Positions 1 through 9,477 are shown, counted from the first letter of the stretch. The stretch is DNA of 64,000 nt from Moraxella canis (GCF_002014965.1 NZ_MUXT01000008.1:272753-336752), one strand, 5' to 3'. Notes: generated by a model not told the origin, from the sequence alone. Made by a program: numbers and translations.

Positions 1-529
1 CTGAGCCAGCCGTCAAATACTGCGCATCCATTGCTGTCTCTCGGGTGATGGCGTGATCAAGTATGGCGCCCTTTTTTTCGTCATCGTAGCGCAAATAAGG
101 CAAAGACCCCTCTTCGTTTAGATAATCTTCAGTCGTACGGTAAGCATCGCTTTGGTAGCTGGCGCTATCGGCAGTGGTTTTATATTCATACGTCTTGAGT
201 GCTGTCATCCACAGGCTATCGCTACCAGCGTCAATGCTATCCTTGGCTAGGTGAGGCACGACTCGATATCGATAGGTCGATAGCGAATAGCGCTCACTGA
301 GCAGATGCTGATTCATTGCTTTGATTAGGCTTTGCTTAGCTTGAGCGGATGGCGTGGACAGATTATCCGCAAAAGGTAGCGTCTGCAAAGACTGCCCCCG
401 CAGGCTGTCTGTCTGCATGCCCACACCCTGACAGGCTTGTAACATCAGTGCCGCCACCGCCAGGTAACCAAATTTGAGCGATCGGTTCTTGGGCTTGGAC
501 AAACGAATGTTTGAGAGCTGTTTTTTCAT
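1..529 (-). CDS. Predicted lipoprotein of unknown function (partial)
   Basis: This reading frame starts at an ATG at 529 and runs open off the left edge, so only about the first 176 residues are present. The N-terminus has several lysines, a hydrophobic stretch and a lipobox ending in L-Q-A-C (Cys33), so export and lipidation are expected. The rest is polar, rich in Ser, Asp and Tyr, and resembles no family I recognise. No strong ribosome-binding site is visible upstream of the start. It lies downstream of the LysR gene on the same strand but is separated from it by a terminator, so it is probably transcribed on its own. Confidence 0.7.
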   Translation of the reverse strand, partial: MKKQLSNIRLSKPKNRSLKFGYLAVAALMLQACQGVGMQTDSLRGQSLQTLPFADNLSTPSAQAKQSLIKAMNQHLLSERYSLSTYRYRVVPHLAKDSIDAGSDSLWMTALKTYEYKTTADSASYQSDAYRTTEDYLNEEGSLPYLRYDDEKKGAILDHAITRETAMDAQYLTAGS

Positions 530-676
530 ACTAATGTGCCATGAGTAAAAGTAAGTAATGTGAATTTTTGATTAAAAATGGATTATAAGGTAACACAAAT
601 TCACTCACTTGCAAAGATATTCATGAATGGTGTGAGTATTATTTTTGTCTCGACCTTTTTTATCGTATTTTAAGCA

Positions 677-703
677 CAAAAAACCCTGCATCATGCAGGG
701 TTT
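677..703 (-). terminator. Rho-independent terminator after the LysR gene
   Basis: Inverted repeat AAACCCTGCA / TGCAGGGTTT at 681-703, followed on the minus strand by a T run at 677-683. It lies 17 nt past the stop codon of the LysR gene. Confidence 0.8.
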
Positions 704-719
704 AAAAAACTTAATTGAA

Positions 720-1589
720 TTAATTCTTAAAGTGCGCTTCAAGTACTTCAATACATTTTTGCGCCTTGACGGTTGTTTGTTCTTTCGAGATGGTGACAGC
801 GCTCAAAGTCAGTGTCGGCAAACTGTGGTTTGGTAGGATTTTAACAACTTTACCTGACTCAAGCAGCGCTTTGGCATCGACGGCATTGGTCTTAGTAATG
901 CCATAGCCTTCAGCAGCCAAGTTTAGAGCGATGGCATGATTATTGGTGATCAGTCTTGAGCTGACACGCACAGACTGCTTACCATTTGCATCTTTAAACT
1001 CGACGCTTTCGGTTGGTTTTTCGCCGCAGATAATCATTGTGTGCGCTGCCAATGCCTTAACATTTTCTACATCACCATGATTTTTGATATATTCTGGTGA
1101 AGCAACCAACAGCTGCTCTACTGTCTTAAGTGCGATGCCTTGAGCCTGTTCGCTCAACAACAAAGCCACATCAACGCGATCTTCAATCATATCCAGATTG
1201 TCGCGCGAGATGATATTCAATGACAAGTTATCATGCTCAACCAACCAATCAGATAAGGCAGGCAGTAGATAAGCCTTAGCAAGCTCTGGGGTGGTCGCAA
1301 TACGCAGACTGCCTGAGAGCTCATCTTTAAGCTGAATCACACTGTCACGCCCTTGTTCGGCTGCTTTCACCATTTGGGTGGCTGATGAATATAAGCTTTC
1401 GCCAGCTTCGGTTAGACTGAGCTTACGTGTCGAGCGATGTAGTAAAGAAACACCCAAATCAGTTTCCAAAGAGCGAATTTGCTGACTGACAGCACTGGTT
1501 GTAATGCCAAGTTCTTTGGCTGCGCCACTAAATGAACCGTGGCGAACTACGCTCGCGAAGACCGCCATACCTCGTAAATTATCTAACAT
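720..1589 (-). CDS. LysR-family transcriptional regulator
   Basis: A DNA-binding regulator of 289 residues, the usual LysR length. The N-terminal winged helix-turn-helix (about residues 1-65) has the family pattern FxxVxxxGSFxxAAxxLGIxxxAVSQQIxxLExxLGVxLLxR. The C-terminal half is the periplasmic-binding-protein-like effector domain. The start at 1589 is supported by GAGG seven nucleotides upstream. It is flanked by unrelated genes and has no adjacent divergent target, so its effector cannot be inferred. The AT-rich upstream region contains a perfect 16-bp palindrome at 1700-1715 that could be an operator. The family is certain; the regulon is unknown. Confidence 0.9.
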   Translation of the reverse strand: MLDNLRGMAVFASVVRHGSFSGAAKELGITTSAVSQQIRSLETDLGVSLLHRSTRKLSLTEAGESLYSSATQMVKAAEQGRDSVIQLKDELSGSLRIATTPELAKAYLLPALSDWLVEHDNLSLNIISRDNLDMIEDRVDVALLLSEQAQGIALKTVEQLLVASPEYIKNHGDVENVKALAAHTMIICGEKPTESVEFKDANGKQSVRVSSRLITNNHAIALNLAAEGYGITKTNAVDAKALLESGKVVKILPNHSLPTLTLSAVTISKEQTTVKAQKCIEVLEAHFKN

Positions 1590-2018
1590 ATTTTACCTCA
1601 AATTATTTAGTTTAATTTAATTAATTAATTTATATAATCTGCATTTTAAGAAAAAGCAAATCATTATAATAAAATTCTAATGTTATGTTATAAAAAATGA
1701 TGACTGATCAGTCATTTTATGTATAATTTTATGATCAAAAGTCATTGTTAAGTTATGATTTGTATGGGATTGGACACATAATGCCGAACCCTTTAAATTA
1801 AAGATAATTTTACAAGACTATCAAAAATTATGGTTACTAACTATAAAGGAATTTTAATCTATTGGCAAGAGATTGTTCAGAAAAAATGTATCACATTGTA
1901 ATGTTTTTTGCATGACTTTAACTGCAAAATCTTTAGGCAATATTTGCTTAATATTTTTAAGTTTTTGGGGCATGTTGTATGATGATACATGTCCATATCT
2001 GCTTGATTAGACAAATTT
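1590..2018. other. Intergenic region, 429 bp
   Basis: Very AT-rich stretch between the start of the LysR gene and the end of dnaX. It must hold the LysR promoter. I see no ORF with a ribosome-binding site. The only ordered element is the palindrome at 1700-1715; on the minus strand CATTTTTT follows it, so it could be an operator or a distal terminator for lysS-dnaX transcripts. Confidence 0.7.
1700..1715. repeat. Perfect 16-bp palindrome
   Basis: ATGACTGATCAGTCAT is fully self-complementary. It lies 111 bp upstream of the LysR start codon and about 300 bp past the dnaX stop. It is flanked by TTTT on one side and AAAAAA on the other. Confidence 0.6.
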
Positions 2019-4277
2019 TTAGTCAATGAGCAGCTTTGATTGACTTAGCACCGAAGTCCCATCATCCACCACAAAGCCGTCCTGCCAAAGCGTTTGAAAA
2101 ACTGGGCTATCTACCAGTTGATTTTGAGCCTGTGCCTGCACTTGGATGTGCCGCTGAGATAAGCGCGATTTTGGCGCTTCTATAGCCTGATCAGCCAGCA
2201 CAGGGTCAGCAAGTAGTTTAATTTGTGGATAATGCGCTAAAAATTTGGCGCGCAAGCTCTCAAAACTTGACTGAACTTGCGAGTTGAGTTCGCAGACCAC
2301 CAAACAGCTATCACCAGCAATATCACCTGTCATTACGCTCGTGCTCATCAAGGCAAGCTCATCAGGTGCAAAATGCTCTGCTTCTCGCGCCAAATGCACC
2401 CAATAATCCCATTTTTCACTTGTCCAGCGCCCATCAAGCTCGACTGGCGTAGGCTTTAGCTGCTCCAGCATTTGGGCTTTGGTCATCGGTTGGCTAGGCG
2501 GATGTGCCAAAGACTTAAGCGAATCGGTATTATCAAACTGGCTGATAGGCTGTGGATTGATATCTTGGGAAGATGACTGATCAGCCATCAGATCTTCTTT
2601 GTAGGTAGCTTTTACATCAGTATCTGTCTTAGCCAGATTCGCGGCTGTAACTGTTGGCAAGGCTTGTATATCTTCAGTAAAATCTGCCAAAAGCTGCTCA
2701 TCGGCATCACTGGCATCTGACATGACTGCAAAAGATGGCTCGGCTGCCATTTGGGTCAGTGTGTCATGATCGCTCGGCGTATCTTCCTCAGCTGTTGGAT
2801 TTTCAGAAGAATCAGACTCAAGAGCCTTTAAAGGCTTTTTTGACTGAAAATCCTCCGAAGATAGCTCCAAATTGGTATCTGTATTGACAGATTGCACTTG
2901 ATTGATCTTGGTAAGGTCATCTGTGCTTTGACTACTTTTTGTAGTTACATCGTCATTATATAACGGATCTATCGGCTCAGCGTCTGCCTGCGACGGTAAG
3001 TCTGCTAAGGCAGCCTGCCGATCGTTGTTAGAATGAATATCGGTAGATAGCGCCTGAGTTTCGCTGTTAGCGTTCGCTTGATCTTTGAGGTTCTCGACGA
3101 TAGCATCAGCTGTGTTATGTTGGTTGCTGGTGTCATTCGTTTGGCTTGTTTGCGCATCCTTTGAAACAGCCATCTGCCCTTCTGTCAGCGGTCGAAATGC
3201 CAACAGCCTTAAGATACCCATCTCCAAAGCCTGCATCGGCGTGCTTGCCAAGCGAATACCATCACGACTTTTGATTAAAATTTCGTAATACAGCTGCAGA
3301 ACATCTGGACTGATCAAGGATGCTAAGCGCCTCATTTGATGTGCTTGTTCAATATTCATGTCCAAAGGAGAATCAGGCAATACCTGTACGAGAGCCATGT
3401 GATGAATACTGTCAATCAGCTCATCAAAGATGGCAGCAGCATCGACCATTTTATCACGCATGGCAGTGATAAATCGACCAACTGCCATGCGATCATCATG
3501 ATAGATCGCCTCGATGATCTCAAGAACATTGGTGCTATTCACCAATCCGAGCATCGACAAAACCGTATCAGCTTGGATTTGACCGCCACCAAAGGCAATC
3601 GCTTGGTCGGTCAGCGATAGCGCGTCACGCACCGATCCTTTTGCAGCGCTTGCCAGCTGCCATAAGGCATCTTGTGTAAAAGGGATCTCTTCTGCATTTA
3701 ATACTTTGACTAAGTGCTCAGACAAAAGCGCTTGCGGCAGTGGACGCAAAACAAATTGCAGACAGCGCGAGATGATCGTAATGGGCAGTTTTTGGGGATC
3801 GGTAGTCGCAAAGACAAATTTCACATAGTCTGGCGGCTCTTCCAAAGTCTTAAGCAGCGCATTGAAAGAATGCGTAGACAGCATGTGCACTTCGTCAATC
3901 AAGTAGACTTTATAACGACCTTGCACAGGCGCATAAGGCACATTTTCAAGCAGCTCTCTGGTATCTTCAACTTTGGTACGAGAAGCAGCGTCAATCTCGA
4001 TCAGATCCAAAAATCGCCCTTGATCAATGCTAATACATGTATCACAGACGCCGCAAGGCTGACTTGTCATGCCTGTTTCGCAGTTTAAACACTTGGCAAG
4101 AATACGCGCGATGGTCGTCTTGCCGACGCCGCGAGTTCCAGTAAATAAATACGCATGATGCAGCCTACCTGTATCAATGGCATTGGACAGCGCTTGGGCG
4201 ACATGTGATTGACCCAAAAGCTCGGAAAAGTTTTTGGGTCGATATTTTCGGGCTAAGACCTGATATTGTTTATCCAT
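2019..4277 (-). CDS. dnaX: DNA polymerase III subunits gamma and tau
   Basis: The clamp-loader ATPase that opens and loads the beta sliding clamp; tau also links the loader to the polymerase cores and the helicase. Seen: Walker A G47-T54 (GTRGVGKT), a zinc-binding cysteine cluster including C66, C75, C78 and C81, Walker B with D128-E129, and the SRC sensor/arginine-finger motif. An AAA+ and collar region runs to about residue 370. A long acidic Ser/Asp/Gln-rich linker follows, and a folded C-terminal tau domain occupies roughly the last 140 residues. Total length is 752. The gene lies 12 nt after lysS and is probably co-transcribed. An in-frame A AAA AAG heptamer preceded by GGAGG (2835-2856) predicts a -1 shift giving a 486-residue gamma form. 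Confidence 0.97.
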   Translation of the reverse strand: MDKQYQVLARKYRPKNFSELLGQSHVAQALSNAIDTGRLHHAYLFTGTRGVGKTTIARILAKCLNCETGMTSQPCGVCDTCISIDQGRFLDLIEIDAASRTKVEDTRELLENVPYAPVQGRYKVYLIDEVHMLSTHSFNALLKTLEEPPDYVKFVFATTDPQKLPITIISRCLQFVLRPLPQALLSEHLVKVLNAEEIPFTQDALWQLASAAKGSVRDALSLTDQAIAFGGGQIQADTVLSMLGLVNSTNVLEIIEAIYHDDRMAVGRFITAMRDKMVDAAAIFDELIDSIHHMALVQVLPDSPLDMNIEQAHQMRRLASLISPDVLQLYYEILIKSRDGIRLASTPMQALEMGILRLLAFRPLTEGQMAVSKDAQTSQTNDTSNQHNTADAIVENLKDQANANSETQALSTDIHSNNDRQAALADLPSQADAEPIDPLYNDDVTTKSSQSTDDLTKINQVQSVNTDTNLELSSEDFQSKKPLKALESDSSENPTAEEDTPSDHDTLTQMAAEPSFAVMSDASDADEQLLADFTEDIQALPTVTAANLAKTDTDVKATYKEDLMADQSSSQDINPQPISQFDNTDSLKSLAHPPSQPMTKAQMLEQLKPTPVELDGRWTSEKWDYWVHLAREAEHFAPDELALMSTSVMTGDIAGDSCLVVCELNSQVQSSFESLRAKFLAHYPQIKLLADPVLADQAIEAPKSRLSQRHIQVQAQAQNQLVDSPVFQTLWQDGFVVDDGTSVLSQSKLLID
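2818..2856 (-). promoter_or_regulatory. Predicted programmed -1 frameshift signal in dnaX
   Basis: On the coding strand there is GGAGG (2856-2852), a 10-nt spacer (2851-2842), then A AAA AAG (2841-2835) in the X XXY YYZ phase, covering codons Lys480-Lys481. A short self-complementary AGCCTTTAAAGGCT follows at once (2836-2823). After a -1 slip the frame reads Ala-Phe-Lys-Gly-Ser and stops at TGA (2820-2818). In E. coli dnaX the same heptamer with a Shine-Dalgarno-like element about 10 nt upstream produces gamma. Unlike E. coli, I see no long stem-loop about 5 nt downstream. Confidence 0.75.
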
Positions 4278-4289
4278 AGGACAAAGGGC

Positions 4290-5813
4290 TTATTTGTGGC
4301 GCATGTGTGGAAATAAAATCACATCACGAATACTGGCAGCATCAGCAAATAGCATCACAAGGCGGTCAATACCAATGCCCTCGCCTGCCGTTGGCGGTAA
4401 GCCATATTCAAGCGCTTCAATAAAATCAGCATCATAATGCATGGCTTCATCATCGCCAGCGTCTTTTTCAGCGACTTGGGCACGAAAACGCTCGGCTTGA
4501 TCAATCGGATCATTAAGCTCACTAAAGCCATTGGCAAGCTCGCGACCGCCAATAAACATCTCAAAGCGATCCGTCACATGTGGATTGGTGTCATTTCGGC
4601 GCGCCAGCGGAGACGTTTCGGCAGGATATTCAGTGATAAATGTCGGCTGACGCAGCTTGGTTTCAACTGTTTCTTCAAAAACGATTGTTTGTAATTTACC
4701 CAAGCCAAAACTTGGTTTCACTTCTTGTTTTAATTCATCTTTGACAAATTTTGCCAAAAATTCACGGTCATTCATATCATCACCGCTAAAATCAGGATTG
4801 TGCTCTAAAATGGCATCAAGCATCGTGATTTTCTTAAAAGGACCTTTAAAGCTGAACACTTCACCTTGATAAGGCACATCAGTCGTTCCCAAAATATCCA
4901 CCGCCAATGTCTCAAGCATACGCTCGGTCAGCGCCATCAAATCCTTATAATCGGCATAAGCTTGATAAAACTCAATCATCGTAAATTCAGGATTATGGCG
5001 CGTCGAAACCCCTTCATTACGGAAGTTACGGTTAATTTCAAATACGCGATCAAAGCCACCAACCACCAGTCGCTTGAGATACAATTCAGGCGCAATCCTC
5101 AAATACAGCTGCATATCCAGTGCATTATGATGCGTCACAAAAGGACGCGCAGACGCACCGCCAGGAATCACATGCATCATCGGCGTTTCTACTTCCATAA
5201 AACGCTCTTGGGTCAAAAATGCGCGGATGCCTGCCACCACTTTGGCGCGGATAGCAAAAGTGTTTCGCGTCTCTTCATTCACCATCAAATCCAAATAACG
5301 CTTGCGGTATTTGACTTCTGTATCAGTCAAGCCATGAAATTTATCAGGCAGTGGGCGTAACGATTTGGTCAATAGCTCAAATGCTTCAAGATGCACATAC
5401 AAATCCCCCTTGCCTGAGCGCCCAATATAGCCGCTTGCCGCCACGATATCGCCCAAGTCCAGTGACTTGATAAGCTCAAGCGTCTCACTTGGCAAGCCTT
5501 TGCGATCCACATACAGCTGAATGCGATCGGTCATGTCTTGGATCACGATGAACGAGCCACGATTGAGCATGACACGACCTGCGACCTTGGCATACACCTT
5601 TTCACCACTTTCAATGGTGGCTTTATCCACACCATCAAACTGCGCCTGCAAATCGCCGCAATAGTTCTCAGGCTTAAAGGTGTTCGGATAAGCACTTTTG
5701 CCGGCTTGCTTGGCTTTTTGTTGTAAGGCGTCGAGTTTTGCGCGGCGCTGAGCGATTAGATCATTTTCTGAAATGGCAGTTTCGTTATGTTGTGGTTGAT
5801 TTTGCGAACTCAT
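4290..5813 (-). CDS. lysS: Lysyl-tRNA synthetase, class II
   Basis: Charges tRNA-Lys with lysine. The product is 507 residues. An N-terminal OB-fold anticodon-binding domain (about 60-180) has the pattern [15 protein letters not shown]. The class II catalytic core contains motif 1 ([11 protein letters not shown]), motif 2 ([23 protein letters not shown]) and motif 3 ([12 protein letters not shown]). The frame can be read from a TTG at 5846, but I chose the ATG at 5813 because AGG sits 8 nt upstream and the first residues ([10 protein letters not shown]) look like normal LysS starts. It is upstream of dnaX with a 12-nt gap and lacks an obvious terminator, so the two are probably co-transcribed. 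Confidence 0.97.
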   Translation of the reverse strand: MSSQNQPQHNETAISENDLIAQRRAKLDALQQKAKQAGKSAYPNTFKPENYCGDLQAQFDGVDKATIESGEKVYAKVAGRVMLNRGSFIVIQDMTDRIQLYVDRKGLPSETLELIKSLDLGDIVAASGYIGRSGKGDLYVHLEAFELLTKSLRPLPDKFHGLTDTEVKYRKRYLDLMVNEETRNTFAIRAKVVAGIRAFLTQERFMEVETPMMHVIPGGASARPFVTHHNALDMQLYLRIAPELYLKRLVVGGFDRVFEINRNFRNEGVSTRHNPEFTMIEFYQAYADYKDLMALTERMLETLAVDILGTTDVPYQGEVFSFKGPFKKITMLDAILEHNPDFSGDDMNDREFLAKFVKDELKQEVKPSFGLGKLQTIVFEETVETKLRQPTFITEYPAETSPLARRNDTNPHVTDRFEMFIGGRELANGFSELNDPIDQAERFRAQVAEKDAGDDEAMHYDADFIEALEYGLPPTAGEGIGIDRLVMLFADAASIRDVILFPHMRHK

Positions 5814-6051
5814 AATATACCTAATATGTAATTTTTGGCGTGTCAATTTGATAAAAAATTGAATAAAAATATGCCGAGTATTGTAACAGATTATTCAAAA
5901 TCAATCATTAAGATTTTGCCAAATTTTTGGCGCCGCTTCGCAAGGATAAACATTTGGCAAGCGTCAAAAAACCTGTTATGATGACTTAAAATTCTTCAAA
6001 ACCTTAAGCGTAGCTAAGTTCATTAGCGCAGATAAAAAAAAGGAGTTTGTG

Positions 6052-6627
6052 ATGGCGACTAGGACATTTTCGGTACCGTATCGTATTCTACGTGATGATG
6101 TACAAGCCTTGATGATTGATGTGCAAGAAAAACTGACACCGCACATCTTTGAGCATGAGGCAATCACTCAGAAAATGGCAGTGCTCATTCAAGGATTTCA
6201 AGCTTTGGGCGTGCCTGTCATGCTTAACGAGCAGTACAAAAATGGATTGGGTGAGACCATTGACAAGCTTTATGGCTTATTAAATGACACTAATCGTAAA
6301 AGCTTTGAGAAAAAAAGCTTCAGCGTATGTGACAATCCACCGTCTTGGGCGCATATTTTGCAGCAAAACCGTCGCATTGTGCTTTTGTTTGGTATTGAGG
6401 CACATGTGTGCGTACTTCAAACAGCGCTGGATTTATTGGACAATGGCATGCAGCCTGTCATTGTCGCTGACGCTGTAGGCAGCCGAAATCCTTATGATAA
6501 AAAACAAGCCATCCGCCGTATGCGCCGTGCTGGTGCTGCAGTGACGACCACTGAGGCGATTTTATTTGAATTATTAAGATCCTCTGAAGACCCTGCCTTT
6601 AAGACCATTTCGGGCTTGGTAAAATAA
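6052..6627 (+). CDS. Isochorismatase-family cysteine hydrolase
   Basis: A 191-residue alpha/beta hydrolase of the isochorismatase-like (YcaC/nicotinamidase) superfamily. The expected catalytic triad is visible: Asp in LMIDVQEK near residue 24, Lys in the NRKSFEKKSF segment and Cys in GIEAHVCVLQTALDL, which also carries the family's cis-peptide pattern. It is too short to carry an additional carrier-protein domain. GTG and ATG are adjacent at 6049 and 6052; AGGAG 6 nt before the ATG favours 6052. It stands alone between lysS and convergent argJ. The substrate cannot be told from sequence; YcaC relatives often have unknown substrates. Confidence 0.88.
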   Translation: MATRTFSVPYRILRDDVQALMIDVQEKLTPHIFEHEAITQKMAVLIQGFQALGVPVMLNEQYKNGLGETIDKLYGLLNDTNRKSFEKKSFSVCDNPPSWAHILQQNRRIVLLFGIEAHVCVLQTALDLLDNGMQPVIVADAVGSRNPYDKKQAIRRMRRAGAAVTTTEAILFELLRSSEDPAFKTISGLVK

Positions 6628-6633
6628 CTCATC

Positions 6634-6693
6634 AAAAAAATGGCTTATCACACTGATAAGCCATTTTTATTAACTGATAAGCCATTTTTATTA
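6634..6693. terminator. Bidirectional terminator with a duplicated arm
   Basis: Arms AATGGCTTATCA (6639-6650) and TGATAAGCCATT (6654-6665) with a 3-nt loop, an A run before and a T run after. It can serve the hydrolase gene (+) and argJ (-). The right arm with its T tract forms a 21-bp unit (6652-6672) that is repeated exactly and immediately at 6673-6693. Confidence 0.85.
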
Positions 6694-6722
6694 TAAGTCA
6701 ATCAAATCAGCCTGTACCGACC

Positions 6723-7940
6723 TTAAGAGCGGTAATCGGCATTGATTGTGACATATTCATGCGACAAATCACAGGTATAAACTGTGTCGCTCGCCTCGCC
6801 GCGCCCAAGTTCAATGTGAATGGTGATCTCAGGGCGCTGCATCACCGCCTGACCAGCTGCTTCGGTATACTCAGGTGCCAATCCGCCACGCTGGCAGATA
6901 TTCACTTCATCCAGCGATACATTGACTTGGCTTTGATCAAATTCAAAGCCTGCTTTGCCAACAGCTGCCAAAATACGCCCCCAGTTTGGATCAGAAGCAA
7001 AAAACGCCGTCTTCACCAGCGGCGAATGCGCCACCGAATAAGCGACATCAGCACATTCTTGAGTATTGGCGCCGCCAGTGACCTTAACCGTGATAAACTT
7101 GGTAGCTCCCTCACCATCCCGAACAATCAAAGTCGCCAATCGGATGAATACCGCCTGCAAAGCTTCAAAAATGGCTTGATAGTGCGGATGGTCGGTGGTG
7201 TCAATGAGTGCGCCCGCTTTGCCTGTGGCGATCAGTGTGCAGCAGTCATTGGTCGATGTGTCGCCATCAATGGTGATGCGATTAAACGAAGCATTGGTAA
7301 TTTTAATCAGCATATCATCCAATAGCTTTTGATCAATGGCAGCATCAGTTGCCACAAAAGCCAGCATGGTTGCCATATTTGGGCGAATCATGCCTGCACC
7401 TTTTGAGATGCCTGTAAAGTGATAAGTCACGTCATCAATACTGATCGAAGTGCTTGCCAGTTTTGGAATGGTGTCTGTTGTACAGATGGCGTGCGCAGCA
7501 TCCAGCCAGTGATCTGGCGCCAAATCCGCCAAAGCAGTATCAAGCCCTGCGATAATCCGATCACTCGGCAGCGTCTCACCAATCACACCCGTTGAAAACG
7601 GTAAAACCGATTCAGCTGATACGCCTGTTTTTTGGGCAAGTGCTTGGCAAGTCGATAGCGCGCGCTGATACCCATCTTCGCCTGTAGCAGCATTGGCATT
7701 ACCTGTATTAATCAAAAGATACTCAGGCACAGTCTGCTCAAAATGCTGACGAAGCACCTGCACAGGCGCGGCACAAAACTGATTTTGGGTAGTTACCACC
7801 GACACGCAAGCACCTTTGGCGATCTCAAAGACCGTCACATCACGGCGATCAGCATAGCGCACATGCGCCTTTGCTGTACCTATTTTGACGCCGTCAATAT
7901 TAAAAATCTGTGTTGGAATACTGATATCACCGACTGCCAC
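6723..7940 (-). CDS. argJ: Bifunctional glutamate N-acetyltransferase / ornithine acetyltransferase
   Basis: Transfers acetyl from N-acetylornithine to glutamate, and in bifunctional forms also from acetyl-CoA, in the cyclic arginine pathway. The 405-residue precursor has the autocleavage site KGAGMIRPNMA|TML, with Thr191 becoming the new N-terminal nucleophile of the beta chain. The oxyanion-hole segment STGVIGE is at about 116-122. The frame extends upstream to 7973, but the GTG at 7940 has AAGGAG 7 nt upstream and gives the family start MAVGD. It ends in convergence with the isochorismatase-like gene and lies downstream of xthA on the same strand. Single versus dual activity cannot be decided from sequence. 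Confidence 0.95.
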   Translation of the reverse strand: MAVGDISIPTQIFNIDGVKIGTAKAHVRYADRRDVTVFEIAKGACVSVVTTQNQFCAAPVQVLRQHFEQTVPEYLLINTGNANAATGEDGYQRALSTCQALAQKTGVSAESVLPFSTGVIGETLPSDRIIAGLDTALADLAPDHWLDAAHAICTTDTIPKLASTSISIDDVTYHFTGISKGAGMIRPNMATMLAFVATDAAIDQKLLDDMLIKITNASFNRITIDGDTSTNDCCTLIATGKAGALIDTTDHPHYQAIFEALQAVFIRLATLIVRDGEGATKFITVKVTGGANTQECADVAYSVAHSPLVKTAFFASDPNWGRILAAVGKAGFEFDQSQVNVSLDEVNICQRGGLAPEYTEAAGQAVMQRPEITIHIELGRGEASDTVYTCDLSHEYVTINADYRS

Positions 7941-8014
7941 GATCTTTCTCCTTAAGTTGATCAGTTTTATCAAGCCAATCGAGCTTAGCTTGATGTTTGT
8001 GATTTATGGGTGTG

Positions 8015-8830
8015 TTATAGATTAAATTTCGCCCAAATGGGTGCATGATCTGATGGCTTATCCATCGCTCGGATATCGTAGCTGATACCTGCTGCCACGC
8101 AGTCATTTTTTAGGGCATCTGTACATAAAATATGGTCAATGCGCAGCCCGCGCTTAGGCGTATCCTCAAATCCGCGCGAGCGATAATCAAACCAACTAAA
8201 CTCATCATGAGCCTCTGGACGAAATAAGCGATAAGTATCCGTCAAGCCTGTGGACATGAGCGTCTGATACCACACACGCTCTTCGGGCAAAAATGAACAA
8301 GCCCCTCTGGCAAGCCAGCGCTTGGCATTGGCTTCACCGATCCCCACATCAATGTCCTCTGGCGAGATATTCATATCTCCCATGATGATCAGCTCACGAC
8401 CATCAGCCTTGAGCTCATCAATGTAGCGATTAAGATCGGCATAAAATTCCCGTTTCATGGGAAATTTGATCTCATGGCTACGATTTTCACCTTGGGGGAA
8501 ATATCCGTTTAGCACATCAATACTTCGCCCATCAAAATCATAGCGCGCGTGGATCAATCGGCGCTGCGCGTCATCATCCCCAAAAGGAAAGCCTTTTTGG
8601 ACAAATACCGGGGCAATCTTGGACGCCAATGCCACGCCATAATGCGCTTTTTGACCAAAAAACTCTACATGATAGCCCAAATCCTGCACCATTTTCGCTG
8701 GAAAAAGCGCATCATGCACTTTGGTTTCTTGCAGGCCAATAATATCAGCACCCAAAATGTCTCTGACCGCCTCAAGCTGATGTGGTCTTGCGCGAAGCCC
8801 ATTAATATTAAAACTGACAAATGTCGTCAT
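8015..8830 (-). CDS. xthA: Exodeoxyribonuclease III (AP endonuclease)
   Basis: Base-excision-repair nuclease that cuts 5' of abasic sites and degrades 3' ends of duplex DNA. The 271 residues contain the exonuclease/endonuclease/phosphatase-fold motifs in order: FNINGLRAR, the metal-binding Glu in [28 protein letters not shown], the region SWFDYRS, and the terminal catalytic SDHAPI. The length matches E. coli ExoIII (268). The ORF could begin at a GTG at 8833, but the adjacent ATG at 8830 is preferred. It is upstream of argJ with a 74-nt gap; no terminator separates them, so they may share a transcript. Confidence 0.95.
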   Translation of the reverse strand: MTTFVSFNINGLRARPHQLEAVRDILGADIIGLQETKVHDALFPAKMVQDLGYHVEFFGQKAHYGVALASKIAPVFVQKGFPFGDDDAQRRLIHARYDFDGRSIDVLNGYFPQGENRSHEIKFPMKREFYADLNRYIDELKADGRELIIMGDMNISPEDIDVGIGEANAKRWLARGACSFLPEERVWYQTLMSTGLTDTYRLFRPEAHDEFSWFDYRSRGFEDTPKRGLRIDHILCTDALKNDCVAAGISYDIRAMDKPSDHAPIWAKFNL

Positions 8831-9029
8831 CACTCACTCTTTTTAAATTTTTAAATCATTTTGATGATTTGGTATTGTAACAATTTTTGATGAGATTTTG
8901 TGAACTTTATCCATCCTTACACTATTAAATCCCAAGTCCAATGTTGGCAAGCGCTCATCAAACGGTGTACAATGATTGGCAGAATGAACGCTTTATTGAG
9001 CTCGTGGTTTGGATAATTTTGGCGGAGTT

Positions 9030-9476
9030 ATGGTAAATTTTCAAAAAACTTATAAAGTGTATATCAATCACACTGACGCTGGCGGTATCGTCTATCACGC
9101 CAATCATTTGGTGTTTTTTGAAAATTGCCGACGCGACTGGCTGACGACGCTAGGTTATGATGGCTATTTTTTAAGCCTAGATGATGCCAAGTCAGGATCA
9201 AAACAAGCTGTGCATTTTGTGGTGAGTCAAGCGGATTTGGCGTATCACACGCCTTTACTGGTTGATGATGAGCTGACGGTAACGGTGGATGAAGTGCGCA
9301 TCAGACCAGCCAGCTTAGTTGTGCGCCAAAGCATTTATCGCCCCAATCAAGACAAGCCTGCCACCACGGCGACGATTACTTTGGCTTGCGTCATCAATGA
9401 CAGAAAAACAATCCGCCCTCAGCGCCTGCCAGAAAATTTTATTCATACGCTGATGAGCGCGGCCAAGAGCGCTTAA
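9030..9476 (+). CDS. YbgC/FadM-type acyl-CoA thioesterase
   Basis: A single hotdog-fold thioesterase of 148 residues. The catalytic loop TDAGGIVYHANHLVFFE, with the nucleophile-activating Asp near residue 15, is diagnostic of the 4-hydroxybenzoyl-CoA/YbgC group. The ATG at 9030 gives the family's usual N-terminus (MVNFQKTYKVY) although GGAG is only 2 nt away; an in-frame TTG at 9009 is less likely. It runs into the FetA-like gene with 1 nt between stop and start, so the three genes 9030-10934 form an operon. YbgC proteins are often linked to the Tol-Pal locus; here the neighbour is a transporter, so the role is unclear. Confidence 0.88.
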   Translation: MVNFQKTYKVYINHTDAGGIVYHANHLVFFENCRRDWLTTLGYDGYFLSLDDAKSGSKQAVHFVVSQADLAYHTPLLVDDELTVTVDEVRIRPASLVVRQSIYRPNQDKPATTATITLACVINDRKTIRPQRLPENFIHTLMSAAKSA

Positions 9477-9477
9477 T

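Noticed and set aside
3085-4088. Long plus-strand reading frames opposite dnaX, and similar ones opposite lysS, gyrA, gpmI and copA
   Set aside because: They are antisense shadows without ribosome-binding sites or recognisable protein features.
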